A stretch of DNA of 42,272 nucleotides from an uncultured Clostridia bacterium (GCA_947626805.1 CANQTR010000007.1:1-42272), one strand, 5' to 3'. Shown: positions 33,488 through 42,272, counted from the first letter of the stretch. The notes: generated by a model not told the origin, from the letters alone. Translations and numbers: made by a program.

Positions 33488-34756
33488 TTGGCTTTTTGTG
33501 TGTTGCTGATGGCGCTCTGCCTTATGGCCCTGTGGAATTTGCTGGTGGGCGATATCGAATCGGAATTTCCGGTCTTCCTTCTCATCATCGTTTTTTCGCT
33601 TGTGTATATCATGGGAGAATTGCGGAAGGAAAAGCGCCGGCCGGACGCCAGAATCCCGCTGATTTGGGGGTATCTTTTCAGGGTAGCGTTATTGTTTTGG
33701 GAGGTGTACGGGAGGTCCATTTACCGGATGCCACACAGCGGAACCGATGGCGATGGCTTCTACCACAGCAGCATTCGAATTGCCCAGGGCGGGGTTAACA
33801 GTTACGGCGGGGTATTCACGGATGTGATGGGGAACCTTTATTCCATCTGTGGGACCACATCGCTGCTTTTTGGCGAGTTTATCCTCCTCCTGTTCTCGGT
33901 CGTCGCGTTGCATATGGCGGGAGCCGCCATGAAGGAACTCGGCGTGGAGCGAAAAATTCGGGAAAACAGTATGTACATCCTGTGTTTATTGCCGGATTTT
34001 GCGATTCTGTCCGTTGTATTTCGGCGCGAATCCCTCATTGCGATGTTCGTGGCGATCTCCCTTTACAGTTTTTCGCTATGGCTGAAACGAAAAAAGGAAT
34101 GGTATTTTTGGGGCGCTTTCGTGGCAGTGCTCATCTCGGCGACCGTTCACAGCGGGACTGTCGCAATCGCGGCGGGGTATATCGTCATACGGTTGGTATA
34201 TAGCAATCGGCAGGAAAAATTGAAATTGTCCGCTTCGGGGATTGCTATGGCGGTACTGCTATTGTTTGTTATGACCTTCCTCTATAACAATTATGGGGAC
34301 TTGCTGTTTGGCAAAATTCCGGACATTGAAAATATATCGGATATAGCCGGCATGTCTACTCGCGGGGGCTCCTCCTACGCCCAATACGTCGGGAACAGCA
34401 ATACTCCGCTGAACATGCTGATTTATACCGTTCCGCGAATGGTATACTTTCTCTTTTCGCCGTTCCCGTGGCAATGGAGGGGCGTGGAGGATATCATCGC
34501 CTTTTGCTTCAGCGCACTGTATTATGCGCTCGTCCTGGTGCGCGTGATTCGATATCTGGCGAAAGGGGAACAGGAAAACCGGCAGTACGTCATCCTGTTC
34601 CTGATCCTTGCCATTTGTACGGCGTTTGTATTCGGGTGGGGTGTGACAAATACGGGAACGGCGACCAGACACCGAGAAAAAGCGACCGTCCTGTATGCGG
34701 TGCTGTACGGTTTGTCGGCCTTGAAAAAGCCTGACAAAAAACGTCTTTTGCGTTAA
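33488..34756 (+). CDS. Wzy-like polysaccharide polymerase
   Basis: A 422-residue integral membrane protein with about ten TM segments and a large loop near 290-320 (GMSTRGGSSYAQYVGNSN). The C-terminal TGTATRHREK motif, at the membrane face after a TM, is commonly seen in Firmicute Wzy/EpsG-type polymerases, which join lipid-linked repeat units outside the membrane. It is flanked by glycosyltransferases and is the only polymerase candidate in the window. It starts at a TTG at 33488 with AGAGAGG about ten bases upstream. No Wzx flippase is seen; it may lie further right. Confidence 0.75.
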   Translation: MAFCVLLMALCLMALWNLLVGDIESEFPVFLLIIVFSLVYIMGELRKEKRRPDARIPLIWGYLFRVALLFWEVYGRSIYRMPHSGTDGDGFYHSSIRIAQGGVNSYGGVFTDVMGNLYSICGTTSLLFGEFILLLFSVVALHMAGAAMKELGVERKIRENSMYILCLLPDFAILSVVFRRESLIAMFVAISLYSFSLWLKRKKEWYFWGAFVAVLISATVHSGTVAIAAGYIVIRLVYSNRQEKLKLSASGIAMAVLLLFVMTFLYNNYGDLLFGKIPDIENISDIAGMSTRGGSSYAQYVGNSNTPLNMLIYTVPRMVYFLFSPFPWQWRGVEDIIAFCFSALYYALVLVRVIRYLAKGEQENRQYVILFLILAICTAFVFGWGVTNTGTATRHREKATVLYAVLYGLSALKKPDKKRLLR

Positions 34757-34783
34757 AACAATTATTAAAAGGAGCCGCTCGGC

Positions 34784-35878
34784 ATGGAGATTCTTCAATT
34801 CGGATTGAATGGAAATTTAGGCGGAATTGAAATCTATTTGAAAACATTGTGGTCGCATATGGATCATACCCGTTTTCATTTTAGTTTCATTGTTTCAAAG
34901 TCGAACGTGCCACCGTGTTTTTACGAGGAATTCAAAGCGGGCGGTTGTGATTTTTACAGCATCACCCCGCGTCGCGTTTCGGTCAGGCAGAACCGAAAAG
35001 AAGTGTTTGAACTGTTCAACACGCATCGATTTGATTTGCTGCATTTCAACAGCAATACCTTGAGTTATATCCTTCCGATTGAGGCGGCGGTGAAAAACGG
35101 GTGCAAGGTGATTGTTCATGGTCATAATGCCGAAACGGCGCGGACGATACCGCGTCTTCTGCACGGCGTCAATAAACGGAGACTTCGTAAGCTGGACGTC
35201 AATCGGGTCGCCGTATCCTCGGCGGCAGGCAAATGGTTTTTTGGAAACGATGCTTACTCGGTGTTTCTCAACGGCATAGAAACAGAGAAGTTTCGATTTA
35301 CGGAGAAAAATCGAGAAGAGAGCCGGCAGGAGGCGAACTGCACGGATCGGCTGGTAATCGGTCATGTCGGGACGTTTATGCCTTCGAAGAACCATGCGTT
35401 CATAATCGAGATTTTTGAAAATGTGATAAAGAGGAACCCCAACGCCGTACTGTGGCTGATTGGGGACGGGAACAGCGACGGGATACGAAGACTCGTAAAC
35501 GAAAAGGGCTTGTCGGATAAGGTGGTATTCTGGGGCAGGAGAACCGATTTGCCAAGGCTTTATGCCGGAATGGACGTTTTCCTGTTTCCTTCGCTGTTTG
35601 AAGGGTTTGGCTTGGTGCTATTGGAGGCCGGGTGCGAAGGGGTACCTTGTTTGGTTTCCGATTGTGTGCCGGACGAGGCCAGGAACTCCGCGGACAATAT
35701 CTTTTCATGCAGTTTGAACGAGTCTGCCGATGTATGGGCAAAAAAACTTCTGAAGGCGGCGGAATGTCAAAAAAAGGACAGGACCGCGTGTCATTCGAAA
35801 ATCGCGAAGGCGGGATTTTCGATTGAACAGGAAGTCAGTAAAATGGAAAAGCTGTATGAAAGCCTGGCAATAGTTTGA
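34784..35878 (+). CDS. GT4 family glycosyltransferase (EpsF-like)
   Basis: A 364-residue GT-B enzyme. Features are GLNGNLGGIEIYLKTLW, an acceptor-side VIVHGHNAE stretch, IGHVGTFMPSKNHAFIIEIF, GRRTDLPRLYAGMDVFLFP and the donor motif LFEGFGLVLLEAGCEGVPCL. This arrangement resembles EpsF/CapM exopolysaccharide transferases. AAAAGGAGC precedes the ATG. It is the last clearly mid-GC gene before the AT-rich part of the locus. Confidence 0.9.
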   Translation: MEILQFGLNGNLGGIEIYLKTLWSHMDHTRFHFSFIVSKSNVPPCFYEEFKAGGCDFYSITPRRVSVRQNRKEVFELFNTHRFDLLHFNSNTLSYILPIEAAVKNGCKVIVHGHNAETARTIPRLLHGVNKRRLRKLDVNRVAVSSAAGKWFFGNDAYSVFLNGIETEKFRFTEKNREESRQEANCTDRLVIGHVGTFMPSKNHAFIIEIFENVIKRNPNAVLWLIGDGNSDGIRRLVNEKGLSDKVVFWGRRTDLPRLYAGMDVFLFPSLFEGFGLVLLEAGCEGVPCLVSDCVPDEARNSADNIFSCSLNESADVWAKKLLKAAECQKKDRTACHSKIAKAGFSIEQEVSKMEKLYESLAIV

Positions 35879-35912
35879 AAAAAGGATAACTATATGTAGG
35901 AGTCGGAATGTA

Positions 35913-37106
35913 ATGGGACAACTATCTAAAAAGTCAATTGCAATTATTGCTTCAATGTACGGGTATGGGGGGATTGAAAGAAGTTTAATCAATTTGCTTA
36001 AAAATATTCCGCCCAACAGGTATGATATGACAGTTGGAATTATAACGCCAGCAGGAGAACTTGTTAAAGAAATTCCGAACTGGATTACCGTCAAAGAAAT
36101 TCCGAGAATAGGAAAGGTTGAGTGTGTAAGACGTCTTTTTCTAAAGGGAAGATTATTAAAAATATTAGAATATATTGCTCGAGGTTTGAGTTTCAAACTA
36201 TTTAAAAAGCCATTATCATTTAATTTGCGACAAACTATGGTAAGTTGCTTGCCGTCGTTTGAAGGGAGTTATGATGTGGCGATTTCGTGGAGTCTGCCAG
36301 ACAATAACGAAAATATATATGTATTAGAAAAAGTTTCCGCAGTTCAAAAATACATGTGGATTCATATGGACTTAAATCACTATAAAATGCCAATAGATAG
36401 TGACTCGTATATAGGACGCTTTGATAAAATTGTTTGCGTATCGGTATCGTGCAAAAAGGCATTTGATGCTCGTTATCCGTTTTTAAAAAATAAATCTATG
36501 GTATGCTATAATGTACTTGATGTGAATTCCATTCGCGAGAGGGCAAACCAAAATGTTGAATTTGCTTTTTCTCCAAACCGATTTTCTATTTTAACATGTG
36601 GACGATTGAATTCTGAAAAAAACCTGTTTGTTGCGCTTGATGTATGCGCATGCTTGACTGAGCAAGGGATCGATGATTTTACATGGTATTTTGTAGGAGA
36701 TGGTTCCCTAAAATCAGCGTTGCAAGCAGAGGTGGAAAAAAGAAATCTTGGGAAATACATTGTATTTTTAGGAATGAAAACAAATCCGTATCCGTATATG
36801 GCGGGAGTGGATATATATGTTCAAATGTCGAGACACGAATCATTTTGCCTAGCGTTGGCGGAGGCCCAGATTCTTGGAGTTCCGGCTGTTTCGACGAATT
36901 TTCCGTCCGCGTGCGAAATAGTAAGTGATAAGGAAACAGGGTTAATTGTTGAGCAGAACTGGGAAGCGGTTCTTGCGGGAATCAAAACGCTTATGGACGA
37001 TAAACAATATCTGAAACGGTTGAAAGAAAATGCAAAAAAAATGGACTGCTCAAGGTTTTTAGGGGATTACATGCAGTTTGAAGGAATATTTTCGGATCTT
37101 GTATGA
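35913..37106 (+). CDS. GT4 family glycosyltransferase in AT-rich segment
   Basis: A 397-residue GT-B enzyme with IIASMYGYGGIERSLINLLK at the N-terminus, VQKYMWIHMDLNHYKM in the acceptor domain and LTCGRLNSEKNLFVAL, then QMSRHESFCLALAEAQILGVP (ESFCLALAEA as the EX7E motif). Codon use is strongly AT-biased compared with the genes before 35.9 kb, suggesting recent acquisition of this part of the locus. The ribosome site (TAGGAGTCGG) is weak and distant. Confidence 0.88.
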   Translation: MGQLSKKSIAIIASMYGYGGIERSLINLLKNIPPNRYDMTVGIITPAGELVKEIPNWITVKEIPRIGKVECVRRLFLKGRLLKILEYIARGLSFKLFKKPLSFNLRQTMVSCLPSFEGSYDVAISWSLPDNNENIYVLEKVSAVQKYMWIHMDLNHYKMPIDSDSYIGRFDKIVCVSVSCKKAFDARYPFLKNKSMVCYNVLDVNSIRERANQNVEFAFSPNRFSILTCGRLNSEKNLFVALDVCACLTEQGIDDFTWYFVGDGSLKSALQAEVEKRNLGKYIVFLGMKTNPYPYMAGVDIYVQMSRHESFCLALAEAQILGVPAVSTNFPSACEIVSDKETGLIVEQNWEAVLAGIKTLMDDKQYLKRLKENAKKMDCSRFLGDYMQFEGIFSDLV

Positions 37107-37331
37107 GACAATAAAATGCGTCAATTCACTTTTTTGAAACGTTTCATCATTTTTGTATTGCCTATAGAATCGTAAATTTTTGACGAAACAAAAAGGCGAG
37201 TAGTTTATTTGTGTTGAGCTAAAACAATAAATTTTAATACACAAAATGAGTGTCAATTATTGTCGCTTTGCTGGAATTGGAACTAGCGAACTATTATGCT
37301 GATAGCATCTATATTGGGAGATTCAGTTGAA
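37107..37331. other. AT-rich intergenic gap in the polysaccharide locus
   Basis: A 225-bp AT-rich stretch without a supported gene. A 65-codon frame on the minus strand has no ribosome site and no recognisable domain. No convincing promoter or terminator was found. It may be an exchange junction between glycosyltransferase cassettes. Confidence 0.4.
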
Positions 37332-38402
37332 ATGAATGCAAAAGTAAGCGTTATCATACCCGTTTACAATGCCGAGCAGTATCTGAAAAGATGTTTAGAC
37401 AGCGTGCTCGCGCAAACGTATCAGGATTTTGAGATCATTTGCATTGACGACGGTTCGACGGACAATAGCGGGGCGATTTGCGATGAATATGCGAAAAAGG
37501 ATTCACGTATTCGGATCCTCCGTAAAGAAAACGGCGGGGTTTCCTCCGCGCGTAATGCGGGTTTGAATATCGCTGAGGGAGAGTATATCACGTTTATCGA
37601 CAGCGATGATTATGTAGACACCGATTACATGCAAACGCTGTATGAAAATCTGGAGGGTGCGGACGCGGTAGCCTCCGGTAGTCGCGAAGTGGCCGGCGAT
37701 GTTGTGACACGTGTCAGAACACCGAATGAACAAACTTACAAAACAAATCGGAGAATTAAAGAGGCCTATAAAAATAATGAGAATTTGTTTCCATATTATA
37801 GAGGACCAGTTGCGAAACTGTACAGAAGCAGTGTGATTGGTGATTTGCGGTTTGAAGAAAGTTTGGTGCTGGGGGAGGATATCGTTTTCAACATAGATTT
37901 TTTACGAAAGGCTTCTTATGTGAAAACGATTTGCTATTGTGGATATAATGTCTATTTAAGCAAGAATAGTATAACACGAAGCAGGGCGTTACAGTATCAT
38001 GACGCAAAAGAGGAGGAATACGAACGGTTTTGCAAAATCAGGGACGCGTCCTTGCGGAATTGGGGTTTTGGTGACGATTTTCTTTTTGCAGCTGAGAAAA
38101 AAAGAAAGGTGATACGGTATTTCTCACAAGTTCAAAATATGATACTTCCGGGAACTCCGTACAGTAAAAAGCAGATTCGTGAAAAAATAAAAGCAATCCA
38201 TGCGGATCCGGTGTTTGAGCAAGCCGTACGGATGTATACGTACAAGGAGCTGTCGTTTAGAGGAAGAATTGCAAAGTTGAGCGCCCAATTGAATATGCCT
38301 CGATTTACGATATTCTTGTTCCAATGTATCACGCATGCACAAATCGTAATTGGTAAATCGGCGGGATTGAGCAGATGGTTCAATAAACGCAGAAAACGTT
38401 AA
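37332..38402 (+). CDS. GT2 family glycosyltransferase
   Basis: A 356-residue GT-A enzyme. It has VSVIIPVYNAEQYLKRCLDS, the ICIDDGSTDNSG nucleotide-binding stretch, GGVSSARNAGLNIAEGEYI, and the DxD-type ITFIDSDDYVD. The C-terminal 150 residues are basic and likely membrane-associated. The internal ATG at 37332 fits the usual start (MNAKVSVIIPVYN); an upstream ATG at 37296 gives 12 extra residues without family support. Confidence 0.92.
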   Translation: MNAKVSVIIPVYNAEQYLKRCLDSVLAQTYQDFEIICIDDGSTDNSGAICDEYAKKDSRIRILRKENGGVSSARNAGLNIAEGEYITFIDSDDYVDTDYMQTLYENLEGADAVASGSREVAGDVVTRVRTPNEQTYKTNRRIKEAYKNNENLFPYYRGPVAKLYRSSVIGDLRFEESLVLGEDIVFNIDFLRKASYVKTICYCGYNVYLSKNSITRSRALQYHDAKEEEYERFCKIRDASLRNWGFGDDFLFAAEKKRKVIRYFSQVQNMILPGTPYSKKQIREKIKAIHADPVFEQAVRMYTYKELSFRGRIAKLSAQLNMPRFTIFLFQCITHAQIVIGKSAGLSRWFNKRRKR

Positions 38403-38441
38403 AATAAAGCCGAAACAGAAAATGAGGCAAGAGAACATACG

Positions 38442-39272
38442 ATGAATGAACTGCAGCAAAAGATTTTGGAGATATATAAAGAAATAAAGAAGTTGTGCGA
38501 TAAACATCACTTGCGATATTTCGCGATAGGCGGGACCTGCCTTGGTGCGGTGCGACACAAGGGTTTTATTCCGTGGGATGATGATATGGACATTGCAATG
38601 CCGGATAAGGATTACAAACGGTTTATGAAAATTGCGGATAAAGAATTGCCGGATCATCTGAAAGTGATATATTCCGAAAAAATCAAGCGTTGCACGAATA
38701 CGTTCAATAAAGTGCAAAATATCAACACGACATTCATCAGTTCGTGGGAGGTCGATCTCCCGGAAATGTATAAAGGCATATATGTTGATATCATGCCGCT
38801 ATGCGGATTACCTCCAAAGGGGATAAAGCAAAAGGTCTATATCAGAAAAAATAAAATTCTTTACGCGTTGAATTATTGGAAAAGAACAAACATTAAACCT
38901 CGAAAATCTATTCCAAGGGTACTGTATCTGCTAACCAAACCGCTGAATTGCTTGGTGGCGTATGATTTTTGGTCGAACCGCTTGGAAAAACTGCGCGAGA
39001 AATACAGTTTTGACACATCGGAGTATGTCGGGTTCACATGGAGTTTTTGCCCGGAAAAGCGAATCTTCAAACAGAACCTGTTCGACAGGTGCGTGGATTT
39101 GCCGTTTGAGGATACAACGATGCCTTGCCCGCAAAACTATCACGAATACCTCACGCGGCATTTTGGGGATTATTCAAAAATCCCCCCCGAAAGCGAGCAA
39201 AAAGGCAGGCACGGCGAAATCGTAGATATCTACAGACCATATACATATTATTTGGCTAAGAAGGGGAAATGA
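38442..39272 (+). CDS. LicD-family phosphotransferase
   Basis: A 276-residue LicD-family (PF04991) enzyme. LicD transfers phosphocholine from CDP-choline to teichoic acid or glycans; relatives transfer other phospho-alditols. The diagnostic motif is at about 30-53: GGTCLGAVRHKGFIPWDDD, then MDIAM, with the metal-binding DDDMD. The next gene is a cytidylyltransferase four bases away, so a CDP-activated donor made by that enzyme is a natural substrate. A run of seven C (39182-39188) near the 3' end could alter the last residues by slippage. RBS is weak (AATGAGGCAAGAG). Confidence 0.9.
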   Translation: MNELQQKILEIYKEIKKLCDKHHLRYFAIGGTCLGAVRHKGFIPWDDDMDIAMPDKDYKRFMKIADKELPDHLKVIYSEKIKRCTNTFNKVQNINTTFISSWEVDLPEMYKGIYVDIMPLCGLPPKGIKQKVYIRKNKILYALNYWKRTNIKPRKSIPRVLYLLTKPLNCLVAYDFWSNRLEKLREKYSFDTSEYVGFTWSFCPEKRIFKQNLFDRCVDLPFEDTTMPCPQNYHEYLTRHFGDYSKIPPESEQKGRHGEIVDIYRPYTYYLAKKGK

Positions 39273-39276
39273 CATT

Positions 39277-39693
39277 ATGACAATTGGATATACGGCAGGG
39301 GTATATGATTTGTTTCACATAGGGCATCTCAATTTGTTTAAAAATGCAAAAGGATTATGCGATAAACTCATTGTGGGCGTTACGGTGGACGAATTGGTCA
39401 CATACAAGGGAAAGCATTCGATTATTCCGTTTTCCGATAGAATCGAGATTGTGAGGAGCTGCAAGTATGTCGACGCGGCGGTGCCGCAGTACGACATGGA
39501 TAAACTTGCGGCTTGCAAAAAAATGGGTGCGAGCATTCTGTTTGTCGGAGACGATTGGTATGGGACGGACAAATGGAAGGAATATGAAAAGCATTTCGAA
39601 GAAGAAAAAATAAAAATCATTTATTTTCCATATACAAAGGGCATATCGTCAACACAGATAACAAAAGCATTAAAAGCTGTGCGGGGTGAATAA
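39277..39693 (+). CDS. TagD-like cytidylyltransferase
   Basis: A 138-residue nucleotidyltransferase of the glycerol-3-phosphate/phosphoethanolamine cytidylyltransferase group. HxGH is at 14-17 (GVYDLFHIGHLNLFK); the C-terminal ISSTQI matches the ISTTxI motif, and RxxxV-like contacts are in SDRIEIVRSCKYVD. TagD makes CDP-glycerol for wall teichoic acid. With LicD directly upstream, the likely output is a CDP-alcohol donor for glycan phosphorylation. Which alcohol is used cannot be told. Confidence 0.88.
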   Translation: MTIGYTAGVYDLFHIGHLNLFKNAKGLCDKLIVGVTVDELVTYKGKHSIIPFSDRIEIVRSCKYVDAAVPQYDMDKLAACKKMGASILFVGDDWYGTDKWKEYEKHFEEEKIKIIYFPYTKGISSTQITKALKAVRGE

Positions 39694-39696
39694 AGT

Positions 39697-40749
39697 ATGA
39701 CAGAAGATCGAAAGTATTGCATGAGTTCGTTTCTGATGTATAGAGCAATTTTTGATAGACAAAAATGCTTTGATAAAAATATGGAGCCCTTTTTCCTAAC
39801 ATTAAACAGAAATGAAAATGAGCAAACACCTGTTTTCAATAGCTATGATTTAGAAAATGCATTAAAAGTACAAGTGGAGAAAATAACTTCAGATGGGAAA
39901 ACTGCACTCGCATTATCGGGAGGGATTGATTCAGCAATACTTGCAAGATTTATGCCAAAAGGTTCTGTTGCATATACCTTTAAGTGTGTTGTTCCTGGAA
40001 TGGCAGTTACAGATGAGACAAGTAGTGCTAAGAGTTATGCAGAGGAATGTGGGCTTGAACACAGAATAGTAGAAATATACTGGAAGGATTTTGAAGATTA
40101 TGCGCCGTTGCTAATGAGGCACAAAGGCGCTCCAATCCATTCAATAGAAGTACAAATATATAAAGCAGCATTACAAGCAAGGGCAGATGGATTTGATAGA
40201 CTTATATTTGGAGAAGGGGCAGATAATGGGTATGGAGGACTAGACAAAATAATGTCTAAAGACTGGACAATCGGGGATTTTATCGAACGGTTTTCCTACA
40301 TTATGCCATATAAAGTTTTAAGGGAATTTAATTTGATACTTGAACCATTCCTCGATAATGAAGAAAACGGTTATATTAATTTGCAGAATTTTTTATGTGG
40401 ATTCAATCGAGAGGAATCATTAAATAACTACATAAACGCTTGTACGTGCGCAGATATAAAACTCTCTACCCCATATTTATGCACTCGACTTGCCACATCA
40501 ATAGATTATGATCGAATTCGAAAAGGTGAAAGTAAATATTTGGTGCGGGAGGTATTTCATCAGCTATACCCTTGTTTTGAAATTCCTATCAAGACTCCTA
40601 TGCCTAGACCCATGAATGAGTGGATGGCGAACTGGCAAGGTCCTACTCGTCCGGAGTTTTGGCCACATTGTACCGATTATATGACTGGAGACCAAAAATG
40701 GCTGGTATATATTTTGGAGAAGTTTTTAACCATGATAGAGGGGAAATAA
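39697..40749 (+). CDS. Asparagine-synthase-like ligase (no glutaminase domain)
   Basis: A 350-residue protein with an asparagine-synthase-type ATP-pyrophosphatase domain. The PP-loop is ALSGGIDSA at about 72-80, with a second conserved block LIFGEGADNGYGG. The N-terminal glutamine amidotransferase domain of AsnB is absent, replaced by about 60 unrelated residues, so it probably uses an amine other than glutamine-derived ammonia. It likely adenylates a carboxylate (for example a uronic acid or amino acid) and forms an amide. Three bases separate it from the TagD-like gene. AT-rich codon use. Confidence 0.8.
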   Translation: MTEDRKYCMSSFLMYRAIFDRQKCFDKNMEPFFLTLNRNENEQTPVFNSYDLENALKVQVEKITSDGKTALALSGGIDSAILARFMPKGSVAYTFKCVVPGMAVTDETSSAKSYAEECGLEHRIVEIYWKDFEDYAPLLMRHKGAPIHSIEVQIYKAALQARADGFDRLIFGEGADNGYGGLDKIMSKDWTIGDFIERFSYIMPYKVLREFNLILEPFLDNEENGYINLQNFLCGFNREESLNNYINACTCADIKLSTPYLCTRLATSIDYDRIRKGESKYLVREVFHQLYPCFEIPIKTPMPRPMNEWMANWQGPTRPEFWPHCTDYMTGDQKWLVYILEKFLTMIEGK

Positions 40750-40907
40750 TGCGAGGAGCTTTTTGAAAAAATATGCTTTTTACATGAATATATTTTCCCT
40801 TTAGGATCACTTAGTTTTGTTATAGAGCTATTGTACTATAAAGTTGGTGGGGGTACTCAACTTTTGTCATGAACTTACAATAATATAAAAGGAGAGGGGA
40901 AAGGCAA

Positions 40908-41990
40908 ATGGATCGGAAAACAAGAATGTACATTTCAGAGCATAAAATATTAGCTCGGCTTGCGGCTTTATGTAGTTATTATTTGATTCGTGGAGGTAGA
41001 CGGGCTATAGTAAAAAATGAATTAGAAATGAATTTTGATCGATTTTTGCAGAATGAAAGGCGAAAGAACAAAAAATATATTAAGCGCCTTATGAAGGATA
41101 TTCTTTACGCGCAGTATAGAAATCTTATTGATATTCATGAATATTTCTATTATCGTTTTGACCAGCTGAATGAAGTGGGAAGACAGCAATATGTCGGCAG
41201 AGTAAGGCAAACTATTTTTTGGAGTAAGTTTGAAAAAGATAATACATTTGAAATTTTCACGCAGAAAGAAAAAACATACCAGTATTTTATGCCTTACTTC
41301 AAGAGGGAACTTATTACGATATCGGGTGAAAAGGATGCGTCCGTTTTTTCGGATTTTGTGTCCAAGCATAACAAGTTTGTGGTAAAGCCGAGTGGTTCGC
41401 GTCAAGGAAAGGGGGTTAGACTTGCAACGGTTCATTCCGAGGAAGAAAAAAAGAAAATCTTTTTGGAAATATGCGGCGGTGGCAAAAGCATAATCGAAGA
41501 AGTTATAGAGCAGGACCCGCAGATGGCCGCGTTTCATCCACAATCAGTTAATACGATACGGTATGTGACGTTTTATCATAAAGGCCAACTCACTAAAATT
41601 TGTGCAGTGTTAAGAATGGGTCGTGGCGGGAATACTGTGGACAACGCTTGTGCCGGAGGTATTTATGCTCCCATTGACCTTGACGCTGGTGTGGTTTGTG
41701 ATTACGGAACAACACATATGTTAGAGAAATATCTTTATCATCCGGATACGGGTGCGCAAATACTCGGGGCACATATTCCAAAATGGGATGAATTAAATAG
41801 ACTGGTTGAAGAAGTTGCGAAGGTCGTTCCGGGGCAAAAACAGGTCGGGTGGGATTTTGCGTTGACGGAAAAAGGTTGGGTTATGGTCGAAGCAAATAAT
41901 CATCCCGGAATACAATGGCTTGTTCATCGCCATGGCCTGCGTCAAGAAATGGAGACTGTATATCTTGCTTATAATGAAGAAAGACTGTAA
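40908..41990 (+). CDS. Sugar-transfer-associated ATP-grasp protein
   Basis: A 360-residue protein of the ATPgrasp_ST type (PF14397), found in capsule loci. It has a basic helical N-terminus (1-120), then the ATP-grasp core: KFVVKPSGSRQGKGVRLA, SIIEEVIEQDPQMAAFHP, TIRYVTFYHKG, then VGWDFALTEKGWVMVEANNHPG with the metal-binding E/N pair. It is thought to ligate an amino-acid-like group to a sugar. RBS AAAGGAGAGG precedes the ATG. A paralog begins 155 bp downstream. Confidence 0.85.
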   Translation: MDRKTRMYISEHKILARLAALCSYYLIRGGRRAIVKNELEMNFDRFLQNERRKNKKYIKRLMKDILYAQYRNLIDIHEYFYYRFDQLNEVGRQQYVGRVRQTIFWSKFEKDNTFEIFTQKEKTYQYFMPYFKRELITISGEKDASVFSDFVSKHNKFVVKPSGSRQGKGVRLATVHSEEEKKKIFLEICGGGKSIIEEVIEQDPQMAAFHPQSVNTIRYVTFYHKGQLTKICAVLRMGRGGNTVDNACAGGIYAPIDLDAGVVCDYGTTHMLEKYLYHPDTGAQILGAHIPKWDELNRLVEEVAKVVPGQKQVGWDFALTEKGWVMVEANNHPGIQWLVHRHGLRQEMETVYLAYNEERL

Positions 41991-42145
41991 ACATATATAC
42001 TTGCGTCTTCTTGAGTTTGATTTGGGTAATAGTATATTTCGCGAACAGGTTATGACAGTTTCCTTTTGTCGATTTGTTGATAGGCGAGGTTGCACTGTGT
42101 TTACTCCTATTTGAAAAAGTGGAAAAAAGAGCGAGGCGAATTAAG

Positions 42146-42272
42146 ATGGATCAAAAAGTTCGAGAATTCATTTCAGCGCATACATTTTTGGCTCGGCTTG
42201 TGGCTTTAAGCAGATACAACAAAATGCTCGGGGGGGGGTAACTGCAGTAAAAAATGAGCTGGAAATAAATTT
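42146..42272 (+). pseudogene. Second ATP-grasp paralog, frameshifted at a G9 tract and cut by the window edge
   Basis: From the ATG at 42146 the product reads MDQKVREFISAHTFLARL and then VALSRYNKMLGGG, stopping at TAA (42239-42241) right after a run of nine G (42230-42238). It aligns residue by residue with the start of the previous gene's product. With one more G (ten) the frame continues as TAVKNELEIN, matching AIVKNELEMN. So the gene is off by one base at a homopolymer. This could be a phase-variable OFF state, a decayed copy or a sequencing error. The rest lies beyond the window. Confidence 0.7.

Overview
The window looks like part of the chromosome of a GC-rich, Gram-positive anaerobe of the Clostridia type, probably a gut or rumen lineage (inference). 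The evidence is the rpmH-rnpA-yidD-yidC-jag block, a TepA-type ClpP-like protease, a dockerin-bearing leucine-rich-repeat protein, LicC/LicD/TagD-type teichoic acid enzymes, lipoprotein-type ABC import and AGGAGG-type ribosome binding sites. Most genes up to about 23.5 kb are strongly GC-rich. From about 35.9 kb the sequence becomes visibly AT-rich, which suggests acquired DNA.

Region 1 (1-8.1 kb) is mostly housekeeping. It holds glutamate racemase (cut by the window edge) behind an AEC-family transporter, a divergent CDF metal transporter, and the rpmH-rnpA-yidD-yidC-khpB operon. These are followed by a frameshifted small zinc-ribbon gene, an array of small hairpins, tRNA-Val(UAC), a D-lactate dehydrogenase and a small membrane protein. 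Region 2 (8.1-11.5 kb) has three leftward genes: two membrane-anchored XRE regulators and a CmpB-type membrane protein.

Region 3 (11.6-20.6 kb) is the most interesting part. A divergent promoter region carries four evenly spaced palindromes (51-52 bp steps). Rightward follow a five-TM sulfatase/LtaS-like enzyme, a YidC domain fused to a CDP-glycerol-type glycerophosphotransferase, a small single-TM protein, a winged-helix/LicC-type cytidylyltransferase fusion, and a three-gene ABC importer (lipoprotein, ATPase, fused permease). I read this as a candidate system for importing a small phospho- or amino-alcohol (choline-, ethanolamine- or aminoethylphosphonate-like), activating it with CTP, and building or decorating a glycerophosphate-type surface polymer. 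The substrate is inference.

Region 4 (20.6-23.5 kb) has a TepA-like protease and a secreted LRR-dockerin protein, with dispersed non-coding repeats around them. Two repeat families occur in the window, each with copies in inverted orientation.

Region 5 (23.7 kb to the end) is a capsule or exopolysaccharide locus behind a perfect-consensus promoter. It encodes a DegT aminotransferase, a PglC-type initiating phosphoglycosyltransferase, an MBL hydrolase/ATP-grasp/SDR trio, four GT4 and one GT2 glycosyltransferases, UDP-glucuronate epimerase and UDP-glucose dehydrogenase, and a Wzy-like polymerase. It continues with LicD, a TagD-like cytidylyltransferase, an asparagine-synthase-like ligase and tandem sugar-transfer ATP-grasp genes. 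The second ATP-grasp copy is out of frame at a nine-G tract and is cut by the window end.
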